From NCBI RefSeq assembly GCF_000282035.1, contig NZ_AKKA01000031.1, forward strand, positions 1 to 39,602: DNA of 39,602 nucleotides. Direction: 5' to 3'. Source of the DNA: Rhizobium sp. CF122 (GTDB lineage: Bacteria > Pseudomonadota > Alphaproteobacteria > Rhizobiales > Rhizobiaceae). Of this stretch, positions 1-9,610 are shown piece by piece. The notes under the pieces were generated by a model, which had not been told where the DNA came from, did no database searches, and saw nothing but the letters and a program-made list of their open reading frames with translations. Position 1 is the first letter of the stretch. The number at the start of each line of letters is the position of its first letter. The position numbers and the translations under genes are program-made.

Positions 1-356
1 TTTCACCTGCCATGCACCACCTTCAATTCTCGTTTCGGATGGAGAAGACTTAGAGCAGGTCGATGGCGAGAAAAAGAACGAAACGATGGTGCAACGGACG
101 TCGCCCTCTTTTTATCGACGACGGCTTAGCAAATTGATCGTGCGAAGCTTTTCGGTCGGAGTGACTGTTCAATAATGCTCGTCAAGAAGCATATTTGACT
201 ATAATATCGGCATTAGTTTTCAATCACGCATGCAACTTAGCGTAATAATGGATAAAGTTTATGTGTCATTTTAAATAGAATTGACTTCTGTTCGCAGTTT
301 CTGCGAAGAATTGTTTGCGTTGGCATATCTGTTGATGAATCTGAAAGCGCAATTCA
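1..356. other. AT-rich intergenic region, no gene seen
   Basis: No open frame with a credible ribosome site is visible here. The part from about 150 to 350 is clearly more AT-rich than the rest of the window and includes a TATAAT at about 199-204, without a convincing -35 at 16-18 nt. A perfect 6-bp inverted repeat (AATTCA-A-TGAATT, 351-363) spans the start codon of the next gene. The AT-richness may mark a promoter or a recent junction; I cannot tell which. Confidence 0.5.
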
Positions 357-1139
357 ATGAATTCATCGATCAGAAAGTTTATATTCCATGATCTTCAGGC
401 GATCGAAGGATATATTGATCCGCCTGATGCGCTGGTCTTTCTTGCGGTTTTGCGGTCCCAGCAATCGGCATCCTTGCAAGGTGGCTTAGCCGAGATTGGT
501 GTCTACTACGGCCGATCCTATTTCTTGCTGCGGAAAATCTGCGGAGAGACGGAGAAGATCGTGGCTGTCGATCCCTTCGATATCGTGAACCCCGATCATG
601 GCGCGACGCAGTATGAACGTTTCCTGGCTGGCGGCCGTCAACTTGGCCTTTCCGTGGATGCAGAATGCGTCATCAAGAGCGACAGCACGCTGATCAGGCC
701 CGGGGACATTATCGAGAGGGCTGGCATGGTCCGCTTCTTCAGCATCGACGGTGGCCACATGCTGCATCACGTCGAGGCCGATAGTCATCTTGCCGCCGCG
801 TCGCTTGCCGAGCACGGGATCATCGTTTTCGACGACACCTTCAATCCGGCCTGGCCGGAGGTCACTGCCGGCGTCACTGACTTCCTGCGCGCCGAGGCCG
901 GTCGCTTTTCCGTTTTCTGCCTGACGAAATACAAGACCTATGTGTGCCGCCAGACATTCCACGAATTTTATTCGCACACGGTCAAGACTTCACCCGAGCT
1001 CAAGGCATTCGATCACCTTGAGACCCAGTTCCTCGGCTCGACGGCAATCCGGCTACACAATCCGATGCGGCGTCGCATCGCTTACGAAGTGATGGTTGGG
1101 CTCGGCATGCGTGCGTTGTCTGAGCGTGCCTATCGATGA
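357..1139 (+). CDS. class I SAM-dependent methyltransferase-like protein (Methyltransf_24 type)
   Basis: The 260-aa product resembles Methyltransf_24-type Rossmann proteins. Near residue 45 is a glycine motif (AEIGVYYGRS) that would contact S-adenosylmethionine. It is followed by an acidic strand end (IVAVDPFD, about 67-74), an SIDGGHMLHH segment near 128, and an IIVFDDTF strand near 154. The SIDGGH and FDD motifs are typical of this group, whose members methylate small molecules or sugars; the substrate here is unknown. The ATG at 357 has only a weak ribosome site. The gene stands alone, 6 bp from the stop of the convergent kdpE, so it is not part of the potassium system. Its AT-rich upstream region suggests an accessory gene. 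The fold is fairly sure, methyl transfer is inferred, and the substrate is not known. Confidence 0.65.
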   Translation: MNSSIRKFIFHDLQAIEGYIDPPDALVFLAVLRSQQSASLQGGLAEIGVYYGRSYFLLRKICGETEKIVAVDPFDIVNPDHGATQYERFLAGGRQLGLSVDAECVIKSDSTLIRPGDIIERAGMVRFFSIDGGHMLHHVEADSHLAAASLAEHGIIVFDDTFNPAWPEVTAGVTDFLRAEAGRFSVFCLTKYKTYVCRQTFHEFYSHTVKTSPELKAFDHLETQFLGSTAIRLHNPMRRRIAYEVMVGLGMRALSERAYR

Positions 1140-1145
1140 ACTAGG

Positions 1146-1850
1146 TTAGACCTGCGGTGGATCCGCTTCTTTCAGTCTGTATCCGACACCGGTTTCCGTC
1201 GTGATGTATTGCGGCTGGTCCGGGCTCTGTTCGATCTTCTGGCGCAGCTGGCGAACGTAGACGCGCAAATATTGCACGTCGGCAGCCGGTCCCCAGATCT
1301 GCTTCAGCAGGAACTGGTGGGTCAGGACCTTCCCGGCGTGCTGAGCAAGGACCCGCAGAATATCGTATTCCTTGGGAGAGAGCTTGATCTCCCTGCCATC
1401 GATCTTGACGATGCGCTTGACGAGGTCGATGGACAGGCCTCCGGCCTGAAAGATCGCCCGCTCGCCCTGTTGTTGCAATCGATGGCGCAGGGCGACACGC
1501 AGCCGGGCGCCGAGTTCGTTCATGCCAAACGGCTTTGTCAGGTAGTCATCGGCCCCAGCCTCGAGAGCGTTGACGATACCCGTTTCGTCTGTGCGGCTGG
1601 AGAGGATCACGATCGGCAAGGTGAGGCCGGCGTCTCTCCACTCCCTCAACAGTTCGTGACCTGATTTGTCCGGCAGGCCGAGGTCGAGCACGATCAGATC
1701 AGGTGGTTCGTCCTTCGCCGATTGTAGGGCCGCAGCGCCGTTCGGCGCCTCGTGCACTTCATAGCCTTGCGCGGTGAGACCGACGCGAAGCAGCTTGCGT
1801 ATCGGAGGCTCGTCGTCGACGACGAGAATTCTAACGGCTGAACCGGTCAT
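1146..1850 (-). CDS. kdpE: KdpE, response regulator of the potassium-transport operon
   Basis: A 234-aa OmpR/PhoB-type response regulator. The receiver domain (about 7-120) has the acidic pair DDE at 12-14, phospho-acceptor D56 in IVLDLGLP, and conserved K106 in LTKPF. A winged-helix DNA-binding domain follows, with the SPKEYDIL and GVGYRL signatures near the C-terminus. KdpE is phosphorylated by KdpD and activates kdpFABC when potassium is scarce or osmotic stress occurs. The start codon overlaps the kdpD stop as ATGA, so the two are translationally coupled. It is the last gene of the operon, with its TAA stop 6 bp from that of the convergent methyltransferase gene. A possible binding site lies at 9611-9630 upstream of the operon. 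Confidence 0.95.
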   Translation of the reverse strand: MTGSAVRILVVDDEPPIRKLLRVGLTAQGYEVHEAPNGAAALQSAKDEPPDLIVLDLGLPDKSGHELLREWRDAGLTLPIVILSSRTDETGIVNALEAGADDYLTKPFGMNELGARLRVALRHRLQQQGERAIFQAGGLSIDLVKRIVKIDGREIKLSPKEYDILRVLAQHAGKVLTHQFLLKQIWGPAADVQYLRVYVRQLRQKIEQSPDQPQYITTETGVGYRLKEADPPQV

Positions 1851-4564
1851 TTGAGCTCATCCAATTTCGGAATTTCATTTGGTCGTGGAAGACGGATGGT
1901 GAAGACGGCACCGGAACGATCGGAGCGATTTCCGGCAGTGATCGTTCCACCCATCGCCTCGACAAAACCGCGACAGATGGAGAGGCCGAGGCCCGTCCCC
2001 GCGCGAACCTGGTCGCCTTTGCGCACGCGATAGAATGTATCGAAGACGCGATCCACGTCAGCTGGCGGAATGCCCGGTCCCTCGTCCGAAACCTGAATCA
2101 TGACATTATATTCGTCCGTCCACCCATCGATAAGGATCGATGACCCTTGCGGCGCATATTTGGCAGCATTATCGAGCAGATTGAAAACCACCTGTTCGAA
2201 CAACACAGGATCGACACGGACCATCGGCAGGTCCGTCGGAATCGTCATGACGGTCTTGTGGTGCGTGAGAATTTTCTCGGCACGGCGCAGCGCGCTTCCC
2301 GCAATGTCGCCGGCATAGTGCAACGCATAGTTCGGCTCCATCGCCCCGGACTCGATTTTCGTCATGTCCAGCAGGTTGGCAATAAAGCGGTTGAGCCGTT
2401 CGGACTCGTCGACAACGGTCGATAGAAGATCCACACGATCTTCCTGCGGCATGGAATCGAGGTAGTCACGCAGCGTACCTGCAGCGCCAAGGATAGCCGC
2501 GAGCGGCGTTTTCAGGTCGTGCGAGATCGAGGTCAGCAAGGCAGAGCGCAAACGGTCCGCCTCAGCAGCAAGTCTTGCGCGATCAACATCCGCCACGAGT
2601 TGAATGCGCTCGATCGCAAGGGCCGCCTGGTCCGCCAATGCGTCGAGAAGACGTTGCTGTTCCGGTGTCAGGAGAGGGCCGTCGCGCCGGTCATTGTCGA
2701 GGCCGATCACGCCAACGGCGGCGCGTCCGGTTCGCAGCGGCACATAGAGGCGCTTAGCGCCCGGCAATGTATCGGCGCCGCGGCCGGCTGCGTGATTGTG
2801 CTCCCACGCCCAGCGCGCAGCAGCAATATCGGCCTCGTCGAGCGTATCATCCGGCGGATAGCCGGCTTTGACGGCGATGCTGCCTTCTTCGGGCAGCAGG
2901 AGAACGACGCGCACTTTAAGCATCGACGCCAGTTGGAATGCGGTGGCCCAGAGAACGTCATCGAGCGTGCCGGTGCCGGCGAGTTTCTTGGAGAAGAGGT
3001 AGAGGTCTTCCGTCGTCCTGGCGCGCTGGCGGGCCGCCGCTGCCTGGCGTTGGACCGTTGCGGTCAGGTTGCTCGCGATGACGGCGACGCCCAGGAAGAA
3101 GAAGAGTGCAAGCACGCTCTCCGGATCGCTGATCGTCAGCGTATAGCGTGGTGGCAGGAAGAAGAAATTGAAGGACAGTGCGCTGATGATGCAGGTGTAG
3201 AGCGCTGGACGAAGCCCGTGAATCACCGCTGAAGTCAGCACTGCCATCAGGAATACGAGGGCGAGGTTGCGGACATCAAGAACCTGATCAAGTACCACAC
3301 CAGCGATGAGCGCGATTGCCACATAGGCTGTGGCGGAGAGATACGCCTGGATGTTAAAGACGGGCGAGGAGGGGGCGACTTTGACGCCGCGCGTGGATGC
3401 TCCTTCCTTCTCACTACCGGAAATCACGTGGACGCTGATATTGCCCGATGTTCTGATTAGATCGTCGGCTATGGAACGGTGAAGCCAGTCCCGCCATGTC
3501 GGCTTGCTGGGGGCGCCGATGACGATGTGCGTGACATTGTTGGCCGCGGCGTGACGGACAAGCTCCTCCGAGACTTCCCGGCCGGGAATGGTGATTGCTT
3601 CACCACCGAGCTGTTCAGCGAGGCGGAGTGTGGCCGCAATTGTGTCGCGGTCAGCTTCCGTCAGGCTGATGGATCGGTTGGTCTCTACATACACCGCCGC
3701 CCATGGCGCGCGTAGTCGAGCGGCCATTCGTGACGCATAGCGTACCAGCGAGGCTGAGCGCGGGTGCTGATCGACAGATACAAGAACCCTTTCACCGGCG
3801 GCCCAGGGACCAGCGATGGCATGCGCTTGCATGTGAGTCAAAAGCTGGTCGTCAACGCGCTGCGCGGTTTTGCGTAATGCGAGTTCGCGCAGCGCCGTCA
3901 GATTGCCGGGGGTGAAATAGTTGGTCAGAGCCCGTTCGGCAGTCTTTGGAACATAGACTTTTCCGTCGTGCAACCGCTTGATCAGATCATCTGGCGTTAG
4001 ATCGATAATCTCGACGTCATCGGCCATGTCGATGATCGAATCCGGGACCGTCTCTCGCACGCGGATGCGGGTGATCTGCGAGACAACGTCGTTCAGGCTT
4101 TCTACATGTTGAATGTTCAGCGTAGAGTAGACGTCGATGCCGCGCTCGAGCAGTTCCTTTACATCGAGGTAGCGTTTCGGATGGCGGCTACCCTCGGCGT
4201 TCGTATGAGCAAGTTCGTCAACGAGAACGAGGCTTGGTTGGCGTGCGAGGATAGCGTCGATATCCATTTCCTCGAGGGGGCGGCCCTTGTAATCGATCTT
4301 GACGCGGGGGATGACTTCGAAGCCGTCGACCAGAGCCTGTGTTTCCTTGCGTCCATGGGTCTCGACGATGCCGATCACCACATCGACGCCATCGGACATC
4401 TTGGCACGGCCCGACTCCAGCATCTCGTAGGTCTTGCCTACTCCTGGCGCGGCACCGAGGAAGATTTTCAGACGGCCGCGGGTCTCCTGACGCGCCTTCT
4501 CAAGCAGCGCATCGGGCGAGGGCCTGCCAACCTTGTCGCGGTTGTCTTCCGGCATGCGGGTCAT
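1847..4564 (-). CDS. kdpD: KdpD, turgor/potassium sensor histidine kinase
   Basis: About 905 aa. Domains in order: KdpD-specific N-terminal domain with Walker A (GAAPGVGKT) and Walker B ([11 protein letters not shown]); a universal-stress-like domain (about 240-370); four membrane helices (DUF4118, about 400-495); a GAF-like region; HisKA with the phospho-histidine in [12 protein letters not shown]; and HATPase_c with N ([10 protein letters not shown]), G1 (DEGPGIP) and G2 (GTGLGLS) boxes. It senses potassium and osmotic state and controls KdpE. An in-frame ATG exists at 4615, but that extension would run through a 9-bp GC-rich hairpin (4580-4611) and has no support. The ATG at 4564 follows an AGGGA ribosome site and gives the usual KdpD N-terminus; the ATG at 4555 is an alternative. 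Its stop overlaps the kdpE start. Confidence 0.94.
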   Translation of the reverse strand: MTRMPEDNRDKVGRPSPDALLEKARQETRGRLKIFLGAAPGVGKTYEMLESGRAKMSDGVDVVIGIVETHGRKETQALVDGFEVIPRVKIDYKGRPLEEMDIDAILARQPSLVLVDELAHTNAEGSRHPKRYLDVKELLERGIDVYSTLNIQHVESLNDVVSQITRIRVRETVPDSIIDMADDVEIIDLTPDDLIKRLHDGKVYVPKTAERALTNYFTPGNLTALRELALRKTAQRVDDQLLTHMQAHAIAGPWAAGERVLVSVDQHPRSASLVRYASRMAARLRAPWAAVYVETNRSISLTEADRDTIAATLRLAEQLGGEAITIPGREVSEELVRHAAANNVTHIVIGAPSKPTWRDWLHRSIADDLIRTSGNISVHVISGSEKEGASTRGVKVAPSSPVFNIQAYLSATAYVAIALIAGVVLDQVLDVRNLALVFLMAVLTSAVIHGLRPALYTCIISALSFNFFFLPPRYTLTISDPESVLALFFFLGVAVIASNLTATVQRQAAAARQRARTTEDLYLFSKKLAGTGTLDDVLWATAFQLASMLKVRVVLLLPEEGSIAVKAGYPPDDTLDEADIAAARWAWEHNHAAGRGADTLPGAKRLYVPLRTGRAAVGVIGLDNDRRDGPLLTPEQQRLLDALADQAALAIERIQLVADVDRARLAAEADRLRSALLTSISHDLKTPLAAILGAAGTLRDYLDSMPQEDRVDLLSTVVDESERLNRFIANLLDMTKIESGAMEPNYALHYAGDIAGSALRRAEKILTHHKTVMTIPTDLPMVRVDPVLFEQVVFNLLDNAAKYAPQGSSILIDGWTDEYNVMIQVSDEGPGIPPADVDRVFDTFYRVRKGDQVRAGTGLGLSICRGFVEAMGGTITAGNRSDRSGAVFTIRLPRPNEIPKLDELK

Positions 4565-4579
4565 CTTTCCCTGACGAGC

Positions 4580-4611
4580 AAGCCCCGGTCGCACGCAGGC
4601 ACCCGGGGCTT
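4580..4611 (-). other. kdpC-kdpD intercistronic hairpin
   Basis: A perfect 9-bp inverted repeat (AAGCCCCGG / CCGGGGCTT) with a 14-nt loop lies between the kdpC stop and the kdpD start. No T-run follows on the minus strand, so it is not a classical intrinsic terminator. A stable stem here could set 3' ends or protect upstream mRNA, making the transporter subunits more abundant than the sensor kinase. That role is inference; the stem is visible directly. Confidence 0.6.
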
Positions 4612-4617
4612 CCAACC

Positions 4618-5187
4618 TTACTCAGACATAGAAGCATCAAGGGACTGGTTCAATGCCAGAACATTGACGGTGGGTTCGCCGAGAATGCCGAGCTCTGGGC
4701 TATTGACAGCGGCATCGACAATCGCCTTCAGTTTGGCTTCGTCGACCCCACGCGCCTTTGCGACCCGCGGTATCTGGAAGTAAGCGGCCTCAGGCGAGAT
4801 GTGCGGATCGAGGCCGCTGCCGGAGGCCGTTACAAGATCGATCGGGACCTCAGCATTTGGATTGGTGGCCTTTGCTGCTTCATAGTCAGTCTTCACGCGA
4901 TCAAGCAGCTTCTGGCTCGTCGGGCCAAGGTTCGAGCCGGACGACGCGGCGGCGTTGTATCCATCGCCCGCTGCCGAAGGACGACCGTGGAAGTATTTGT
5001 CACTCGTGAACGCTTGGCCGATGAGTGTCGAGCCGATTACCGTGCCGTCCTTCTCGATCAAGCTGCCATTTGCTTGGGTCGGAAAAAGCGCTTGCGCGGC
5101 GCCTGTCATGGCGAGCGGGTAGAGCAGACCGGTGATCGCGGTGGTGGCAACGATCATGACGATTGCGGGACGAAGTTCTTTCAACAT
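4618..5187 (-). CDS. kdpC: KdpC, potassium-transporting ATPase subunit C
   Basis: A 189-aa protein with one N-terminal membrane helix (about 10-30, containing [18 protein letters not shown]) and a periplasmic domain. KdpC is a fixed subunit of the KdpFABC complex of the inner membrane that contacts KdpA and raises ATP affinity. The family signatures [16 protein letters not shown] and [11 protein letters not shown] are all present. The length is normal. An AAGGAG ribosome site precedes the ATG. It lies 12 bp downstream of kdpB in the same operon and is followed by the hairpin before kdpD. Confidence 0.95.
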   Translation of the reverse strand: MLKELRPAIVMIVATTAITGLLYPLAMTGAAQALFPTQANGSLIEKDGTVIGSTLIGQAFTSDKYFHGRPSAAGDGYNAAASSGSNLGPTSQKLLDRVKTDYEAAKATNPNAEVPIDLVTASGSGLDPHISPEAAYFQIPRVAKARGVDEAKLKAIVDAAVNSPELGILGEPTVNVLALNQSLDASMSE

Positions 5188-5199
5188 GATGTCAACTCC

Positions 5200-7287
5200 T
5201 TAGGCGAGACCGATGGCCGTAATGACCATGTCGATTGCCTTGATGCCGATGAACGGGACGATGATGCCGCCGACGCCGTAAATGAGTAGGTTGCGGGAGA
5301 GCAGCGCGCCGGCGCCGATCGCGCGGTATTTCACACCCTTGAGCGACAACGGGATCAGCGCGACGATGATCAGCGCGTTGAAGATGATGGCGGACAGGAT
5401 GGCGCTCTGCGGGGTCGCCAGGCCCATGATGTTCAGCACACCGAGCTGCGGATAGAAGGCCAGGAACATTGCCGGGATAATGGCAAAGTACTTGGCAATG
5501 TCATTGGCGATCGAGAAGGTTGTCAGCGCGCCGCGGGTCATCAGCAACTGCTTGCCGATCTCGACGATTTCGATGAGCTTCGTCGGGTCGCTGTCAAGGT
5601 CGACCATGTTGCCGGCCTCGCGGGCGGCAACCGTGCCGGTGTTCATGGCGACGCCGACATCAGCCTGGGCGAGGGCGGGGGCGTCGTTCGTGCCATCGCC
5701 GCACATCGCAACCAGCTTGCCCTTGGCCTGCTCCTCACGAATGAGGGACAGCTTGTTCTCCGGCGTTGCCTGCGCGAGAAAGTCATCGACGCCGGCCTCA
5801 GCGGCGATGGCTGCGGCGGTCATCGGGTTATCGCCTGTAATCATCACCGTGCGGATGCCCATCCGGCGCAGTTCAGCGAAACGCTCGCGAATGCCGCCTT
5901 TGACGATGTCCTTCAGCTGGACGATGCCGAGAAGGCGTCCATCGCGGGCAACGGCCAGCGGTGTACCGCCTGCCTTGGCGATCTCATCGGCGATCGCCTG
6001 CAGTTCCCGCACGACCTCGGTGATGCTGCGAATGGCAACGACCGCATTGCCTGAAACCTGTGCCGGTGCGGCGCCGACGTAGGCAAGCACGGCATCGACA
6101 GCGCCCTTGCGGATCGACGAGCCTTCAACATCCACACCGCTCATACGGGTCTGAGCGGTAAATGGCACGAACGTGGCCTTCAGGCTCGCCATATCGCGGC
6201 CGCGGATGCCATACTTTTCCTTGGCGAGCACGACGATCGAGCGGCCTTCCGGCGTTTCGTCGGCCAGCGAAGCAAGCTGTGCCGCGTCTGCGAGGTCCTG
6301 TTCGGTGACGCCGCGGACCGGGCGGAACGTCGTCGCCTGACGGTTGCCGAGGGTGATCGTTCCCGTCTTGTCAAGGAGCAACGTATCGACGTCACCAGCT
6401 GCTTCAACTGCGCGGCCAGACATGGCAAGTACGTTGAAGCGCACGAGACGGTCCATGCCCGCAATGCCGATCGCCGAGAGAAGCGCTCCGATGGTGGTCG
6501 GGATCAGTGTCACGAAAAGAGCGACAAGGATGATAATTGGAATAGAGCCGCCGGCATAGCTTGCAAAGCTCGGGATCGTGGCGGTTGCCAGAACGAAAAT
6601 CAGCGTCATGCCTGCGAGCAGGATGTTGAGCGCGATTTCGTTAGGAGTCTTCTGGCGCTCCGCGCCTTCGACGAGCGAAATCATGCGGTCGAGGAAGGTG
6701 TGTCCCGCGGCAGCGCTGATGCGGACGCGTATCCAATCGGACAGGACCTGCGTGCCACCGGTAACGGCTGAACGGTCGCCGCCGGACTCGCGGATAACCG
6801 GAGCGGATTCGCCGGTGATCGCGGCTTCGTTGACCGAGGCTACGCCCTCAACCACCTCGCCGTCGGAGGGAATGATGTCGCCAGCCTCGACGAGGACGAG
6901 ATCGCCGACCTTCAGGCTCGTGCCCGGAACGAGACGGTAGCCGGTGCCGTTATTGGCCGTCAGCAGTTTTGCCTGAGTCTCGGTGCGGGCCTTGCGCAGC
7001 GAGTCCGCCTGTGCCTTGCCTCGCCCTTCGGCGACTGCTTCGGCGAAGTTGGCGAAGAGCACGGTGAACCAGAGCCAGAGGTTGATCTGGAAGGAGAAGC
7101 CGAGACTTTCGCCGCCGGTGACGAGATCGCGGATGAAAAGGAGGGTGGTCAGCGTCGAGACCGTGGCCACAACAAACATGACCGGGTTTCTTGCAAGTGC
7201 CCGAGGGTTGAGCTTTCTAAAAGCGGCGCCCACGGCCGGAATGAGAATGCGAGAATCCATGATGCTCGCTGATTTTGCCTGGCTCAT
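5200..7287 (-). CDS. kdpB: KdpB, potassium-transporting P-type ATPase catalytic subunit
   Basis: A 695-aa P-type ATPase. The actuator loop TGES is at 158-161; S161 is the position equivalent to the serine whose phosphorylation inhibits KdpB in E. coli. The phosphorylation motif DKTGT starts at D306, and the hinge [10 protein letters not shown] lies in the C-terminal half. Membrane helices flank the cytoplasmic domains. KdpB hydrolyses ATP to drive potassium that enters through KdpA. The length is typical of alphaproteobacterial KdpB. A GGAG ribosome site lies about 7 nt before the ATG at 7287. The gap to kdpA holds a small open frame and a strong hairpin, which is unusual because kdpA and kdpB are usually close. 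Confidence 0.97.
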   Translation of the reverse strand: MSQAKSASIMDSRILIPAVGAAFRKLNPRALARNPVMFVVATVSTLTTLLFIRDLVTGGESLGFSFQINLWLWFTVLFANFAEAVAEGRGKAQADSLRKARTETQAKLLTANNGTGYRLVPGTSLKVGDLVLVEAGDIIPSDGEVVEGVASVNEAAITGESAPVIRESGGDRSAVTGGTQVLSDWIRVRISAAAGHTFLDRMISLVEGAERQKTPNEIALNILLAGMTLIFVLATATIPSFASYAGGSIPIIILVALFVTLIPTTIGALLSAIGIAGMDRLVRFNVLAMSGRAVEAAGDVDTLLLDKTGTITLGNRQATTFRPVRGVTEQDLADAAQLASLADETPEGRSIVVLAKEKYGIRGRDMASLKATFVPFTAQTRMSGVDVEGSSIRKGAVDAVLAYVGAAPAQVSGNAVVAIRSITEVVRELQAIADEIAKAGGTPLAVARDGRLLGIVQLKDIVKGGIRERFAELRRMGIRTVMITGDNPMTAAAIAAEAGVDDFLAQATPENKLSLIREEQAKGKLVAMCGDGTNDAPALAQADVGVAMNTGTVAAREAGNMVDLDSDPTKLIEIVEIGKQLLMTRGALTTFSIANDIAKYFAIIPAMFLAFYPQLGVLNIMGLATPQSAILSAIIFNALIIVALIPLSLKGVKYRAIGAGALLSRNLLIYGVGGIIVPFIGIKAIDMVITAIGLA

Positions 7288-7328
7288 AAGAGACTCCAGC
7301 TTGAAAGAGTAAGGCGACCGTTGTGCGA

Positions 7329-7484
7329 TCAGCCGTGCAGAATCCGAAGGACCGCGACGATGACGAGGAGACCGGCGAGCATCACGAGGATGATGTCGGA
7401 GGCGCGGGTCATCCGCTGGCTGTCACGTCCCGGCGAACCGGGACGTGCGTTGAAGGATTTGCGAAGCCTGTGACGAAGGATCAT
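7329..7484 (-). CDS. 51-aa single-helix membrane protein between kdpA and kdpB
   Basis: An open frame of 51 codons with a basic N-terminal half (many R, K, H) and one clear membrane segment ([20 protein letters not shown]), ending LHG. A GAGG ribosome site that includes the last bases of the kdpA stop lies 6 nt before its ATG, as expected for coupled translation. An internal ATG at 7412 would give a 27-residue peptide that is almost all membrane helix, similar in size to KdpF. The first half is encoded across a 10-bp hairpin (7424-7447), so this stretch may also, or instead, be under RNA-structure selection. I do not recognise a family. It could be an extra small subunit or regulator of the Kdp pump. 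Confidence 0.55.
   Translation of the reverse strand: MILRHRLRKSFNARPGSPGRDSQRMTRASDIILVMLAGLLVIVAVLRILHG
7424..7447 (-). other. strong kdpA-kdpB intercistronic hairpin
   Basis: A perfect 10-bp stem (CACGTCCCGG / CCGGGACGTG) closes a 4-nt loop that reads TTCG in the minus-strand transcript. No T-run follows, so it is not an intrinsic terminator. It sits inside the 51-aa open frame. Possible roles, all inferred, are an RNA-stability barrier that sets the KdpA:KdpB ratio or a control on kdpB translation. Confidence 0.6.
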
Positions 7485-7492
7485 GCTTCACC

Positions 7493-9196
7493 TCAGAAGG
7501 TCTGGCCGGCGATCATGACCAGGTGCTCGATGACCGGGCCAAGCGCCAGCGCCGGGAAGAAAGTCAGGCCGCCGACGATCAGGATCGTGCCGGTGAGCAG
7601 GCCCACGAAGAGGAGGCCATCCGTCGGGAAGGTGCCGGCGGAGGCCGGAACGGTCTTCTTGGCAACGAGCGATCCCGCGATCGCGAGTGCCGGAACGATG
7701 ACCAGGAAGCGGCCCATCAGCATGCCGATACCGAGCGTGATGTTGTACCAGGGCGTGTTGCCGGTCAGGCCGCCGAAGGCGGAGCCGTTGTTCGCGGCAG
7801 CCGAGGTGTAAGCATACAGGATCTCGGAGAAGCCATGTGGGCCGCCAGTGCCGATCGAGGCAACGGCGGACGGCAGGACGCTGGCGATCGCCGTGAAAAC
7901 GAGCATCGCAAGCGGCAAGCAAAGAATGGCAAGCACTGCCATCTTCATCTCCTTGGCTTCGATCTTCTTACCAAGATATTCCGGCGTGCGTCCGACCATC
8001 AGCCCAGCGACGAAGATCGCGATGATGACGAAGAGCAGGATGCCATAGAAGCCCGCGCCCACGCCGCCGACGATGACTTCGCCAAGCTGCATGTTGATGA
8101 GCGGGATCAGGCCGCCGAGCGCCGTGAAGCTGCCGTGCATCGCGTTGACCGCGCCGCAGGACGCAGCGGTTGTTATGACCGCAAAGAGCGATGACATGGC
8201 GACGCCGAAGCGGACTTCCTTGCCTTCCATGTTGCCGCCCTGCAGACCAAAGGCATGCATCAGAGGGTTGCCCGCGGATTCAGCCCAGTAAGTGACTGTC
8301 ACACCGGCGATGAACAGGATTCCCATGGTGGCGAGGATTGCCCAACCCTGCCGCTGGTTGCCGACCATGCGGCCGAAGACGTTGGTGAAGGCGGCGCCGA
8401 TTGCGAAGATCGAGACCATCTGGATCATGTTCGAGATGTTGTCGGGGTTCTCGAACGGATGCGCCGAGTTGACGTTAAAGAAGCCGCCGCCGTTGGTGCC
8501 GAGCATCTTGACGGCAAGTTGCGAGGCGACAGGGCCGAGGGCGATCGTCTGCTTGGCGCCCTCGAGGGTCGTTGCGTCGACATAGGGGCCCAAGGTCTGT
8601 GGAACGCCAAGATAGACATAGACCAGCGTCAACACGATGCAGATCGGCAGGAGGATGTAGAGCGTGCTACGCACCATATCGACCCAGAAGTTGCCGATCG
8701 CCTTACCCGACGCACGCGAGAACGCGCGTATGAGCCCGATAGCAATCGCCATGCCGGTTGCGGCAGAAACAAAGTTCTGCACAGTCAGCCCGGCCATCTG
8801 CGTAAGATAGGACATCGTGCTTTCGCCGCCGTAGTTCTGCCAGTTGGTATTGCTGACGAAACTCGTAGCAGTGTTGAAGGAAAGCTCGGGCCCGACGGCA
8901 GCCATGCCTGCCGGGTTATAGGGCAGGACGGCCTGCAGGCGCATCAGAGCATAGAGAACGATGACGCCGAGGAGGTTGAACATCAGCATCGCAAATGCAT
9001 ACGAAGTCCAGTGTTGGTCTTCGCGTTCGCTGGTGCCGGCAAGCGCGTAGAGCCCTCGTTCGATCGGAACGAGGACTGGTGAGAGAAGCGTGCGCTCGCC
9101 ACTGAAGACGCGTGTCATGTAGCCGCCGAGCGGTTTGACGAGCACGATGATGATCCCGCAGTAAAGCAGGATCTGAAGCCATCCGTTGAGGGTCAT
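7493..9196 (-). CDS. kdpA: KdpA, potassium-binding channel-like subunit
   Basis: A 567-aa polytopic membrane protein with about ten helices, related to the SKT/MPM potassium channel superfamily. It forms the potassium selectivity filter of KdpFABC. The conserved filter-loop segment [18 protein letters not shown] is present, as are [13 protein letters not shown] near residue 113 and NNGSAFGG near the C-terminus. The length matches the family. It follows kdpF by 65 bp. A GGGAGG ribosome site is visible upstream of the ATG at 9196. Confidence 0.96.
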   Translation of the reverse strand: MTLNGWLQILLYCGIIIVLVKPLGGYMTRVFSGERTLLSPVLVPIERGLYALAGTSEREDQHWTSYAFAMLMFNLLGVIVLYALMRLQAVLPYNPAGMAAVGPELSFNTATSFVSNTNWQNYGGESTMSYLTQMAGLTVQNFVSAATGMAIAIGLIRAFSRASGKAIGNFWVDMVRSTLYILLPICIVLTLVYVYLGVPQTLGPYVDATTLEGAKQTIALGPVASQLAVKMLGTNGGGFFNVNSAHPFENPDNISNMIQMVSIFAIGAAFTNVFGRMVGNQRQGWAILATMGILFIAGVTVTYWAESAGNPLMHAFGLQGGNMEGKEVRFGVAMSSLFAVITTAASCGAVNAMHGSFTALGGLIPLINMQLGEVIVGGVGAGFYGILLFVIIAIFVAGLMVGRTPEYLGKKIEAKEMKMAVLAILCLPLAMLVFTAIASVLPSAVASIGTGGPHGFSEILYAYTSAAANNGSAFGGLTGNTPWYNITLGIGMLMGRFLVIVPALAIAGSLVAKKTVPASAGTFPTDGLLFVGLLTGTILIVGGLTFFPALALGPVIEHLVMIAGQTF

Positions 9197-9261
9197 GGGA
9201 GGTAACTTTCAATACCCGATTGGTTCTGCCTGGCGCGTAGTTCCCGCAAGGGATGCGACGG

Positions 9262-9351
9262 TCAAAAACGCTCGGGGCGAATGAGAGCGTAGGTGAGGTA
9301 GACCGTGAGGAACACGGTGACGCCACCGCTCAGAATATAGTCGAGGGTCAT
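9262..9351 (-). CDS. kdpF: KdpF, 29-aa potassium-ATPase stabilising peptide
   Basis: A 29-aa open frame with one hydrophobic helix, ending TYALIRPERF, which matches the ending of known KdpF peptides (YALI..E.F). KdpF is a lipid-like single-helix subunit that stabilises the KdpABC complex in the membrane. An excellent ribosome site (GGAGGAAG) lies 4 nt before the ATG at 9351. Position directly upstream of kdpA is canonical. It starts 14 nt after the stop of another tiny membrane peptide gene. Confidence 0.9.
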   Translation of the reverse strand: MTLDYILSGGVTVFLTVYLTYALIRPERF

Positions 9352-9365
9352 GGCGCTTCCTCCGG

Positions 9366-9449
9366 TCAAAGCCGGTCGCAGGCTTTGGTGTAAGCAAAGC
9401 ATAGGGCGAAAAATACGATTGCTGTGGCGAGTAGAACTATGTCCATCAT
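9366..9449 (-). CDS. 27-aa single-helix membrane peptide at the head of the kdp operon
   Basis: An open frame of 27 codons (start 9449; a second ATG follows immediately at 9446): a short acidic N-terminus, a hydrophobic helix (IVLLATAIVFFALCFAY), then the charged tail TKACDRL. An AGGAG ribosome site lies 9 nt upstream. The stop falls 14 nt before the kdpF start, so the two peptides are probably translated in sequence. From memory, similar peptides ending in a Cys-Asp/Glu-Arg-Leu motif occur upstream of kdpF in other proteobacteria and are usually left unnamed or unannotated. It may be a second KdpF-like accessory peptide. The function is unknown. Confidence 0.65.
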   Translation of the reverse strand: MMDIVLLATAIVFFALCFAYTKACDRL

Positions 9450-9493
9450 CGATCTTGACTCCTGTTGTTCTTCTGGAGTCAGACAAGACAAAG

Positions 9494-9516
9494 GGCGCCA
9501 TCCACCGGATGGCACC
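9494..9516 (-). promoter_or_regulatory. kdp leader hairpin followed by a U-rich tract (possible attenuator)
   Basis: In the leftward transcript, GGTGCCATCC and GGATGGCGCC pair as a 10-bp stem (one G-U) around a 3-nt loop. The stem is followed by CTTTGTCTTGTCT and then the ribosome site of the 27-aa peptide gene about 25 nt further on. The placement in the untranslated leader of kdp would suit attenuation or a regulator site. Termination is uncertain because the U-tract is interrupted. Confidence 0.45.
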
Positions 9517-9561
9517 TTTCATGCTTTCTGGCGTGGAGATGATCCTTGGATCTCTCGGACG

Positions 9562-9567
9562 TTAATA
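9562..9567 (-). promoter_or_regulatory. candidate -10 element of the kdp promoter
   Basis: Read leftward the element is TATTAA, embedded in GCATATTAAC. It would give a transcript start near 9555 and a leader of about 105 nt. There is no good -35 at the right distance, as expected for a promoter that depends on KdpE. A 6-bp inverted repeat (TATGCG / CGCATA) overlaps its upstream edge. Confidence 0.35.
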
Positions 9568-9610
9568 TGCGACCGAAGCGCATAAGCGTTCGAGATTGGC
9601 GGCAGGCCGC

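Noticed and set aside
2519..3232. 237-aa plus-strand frame inside kdpD, and similar frames at 7523-8194 and 8255-9082 inside kdpA
   Set aside because: They are antisense to well-supported kdp genes, with unlikely Asp/Arg/His-rich composition and no domains.
4565..4615. Seventeen-residue N-terminal extension of KdpD
   Set aside because: It is encoded across the intercistronic hairpin, has no ribosome site and does not resemble KdpD N-termini.
9450..9555. c-di-AMP (ydaO-type) riboswitch in the kdp leader
   Set aside because: Such riboswitches control kdp in Firmicutes, but the roughly 105-nt leader is too short and lacks the conserved core; only a simple hairpin is visible.
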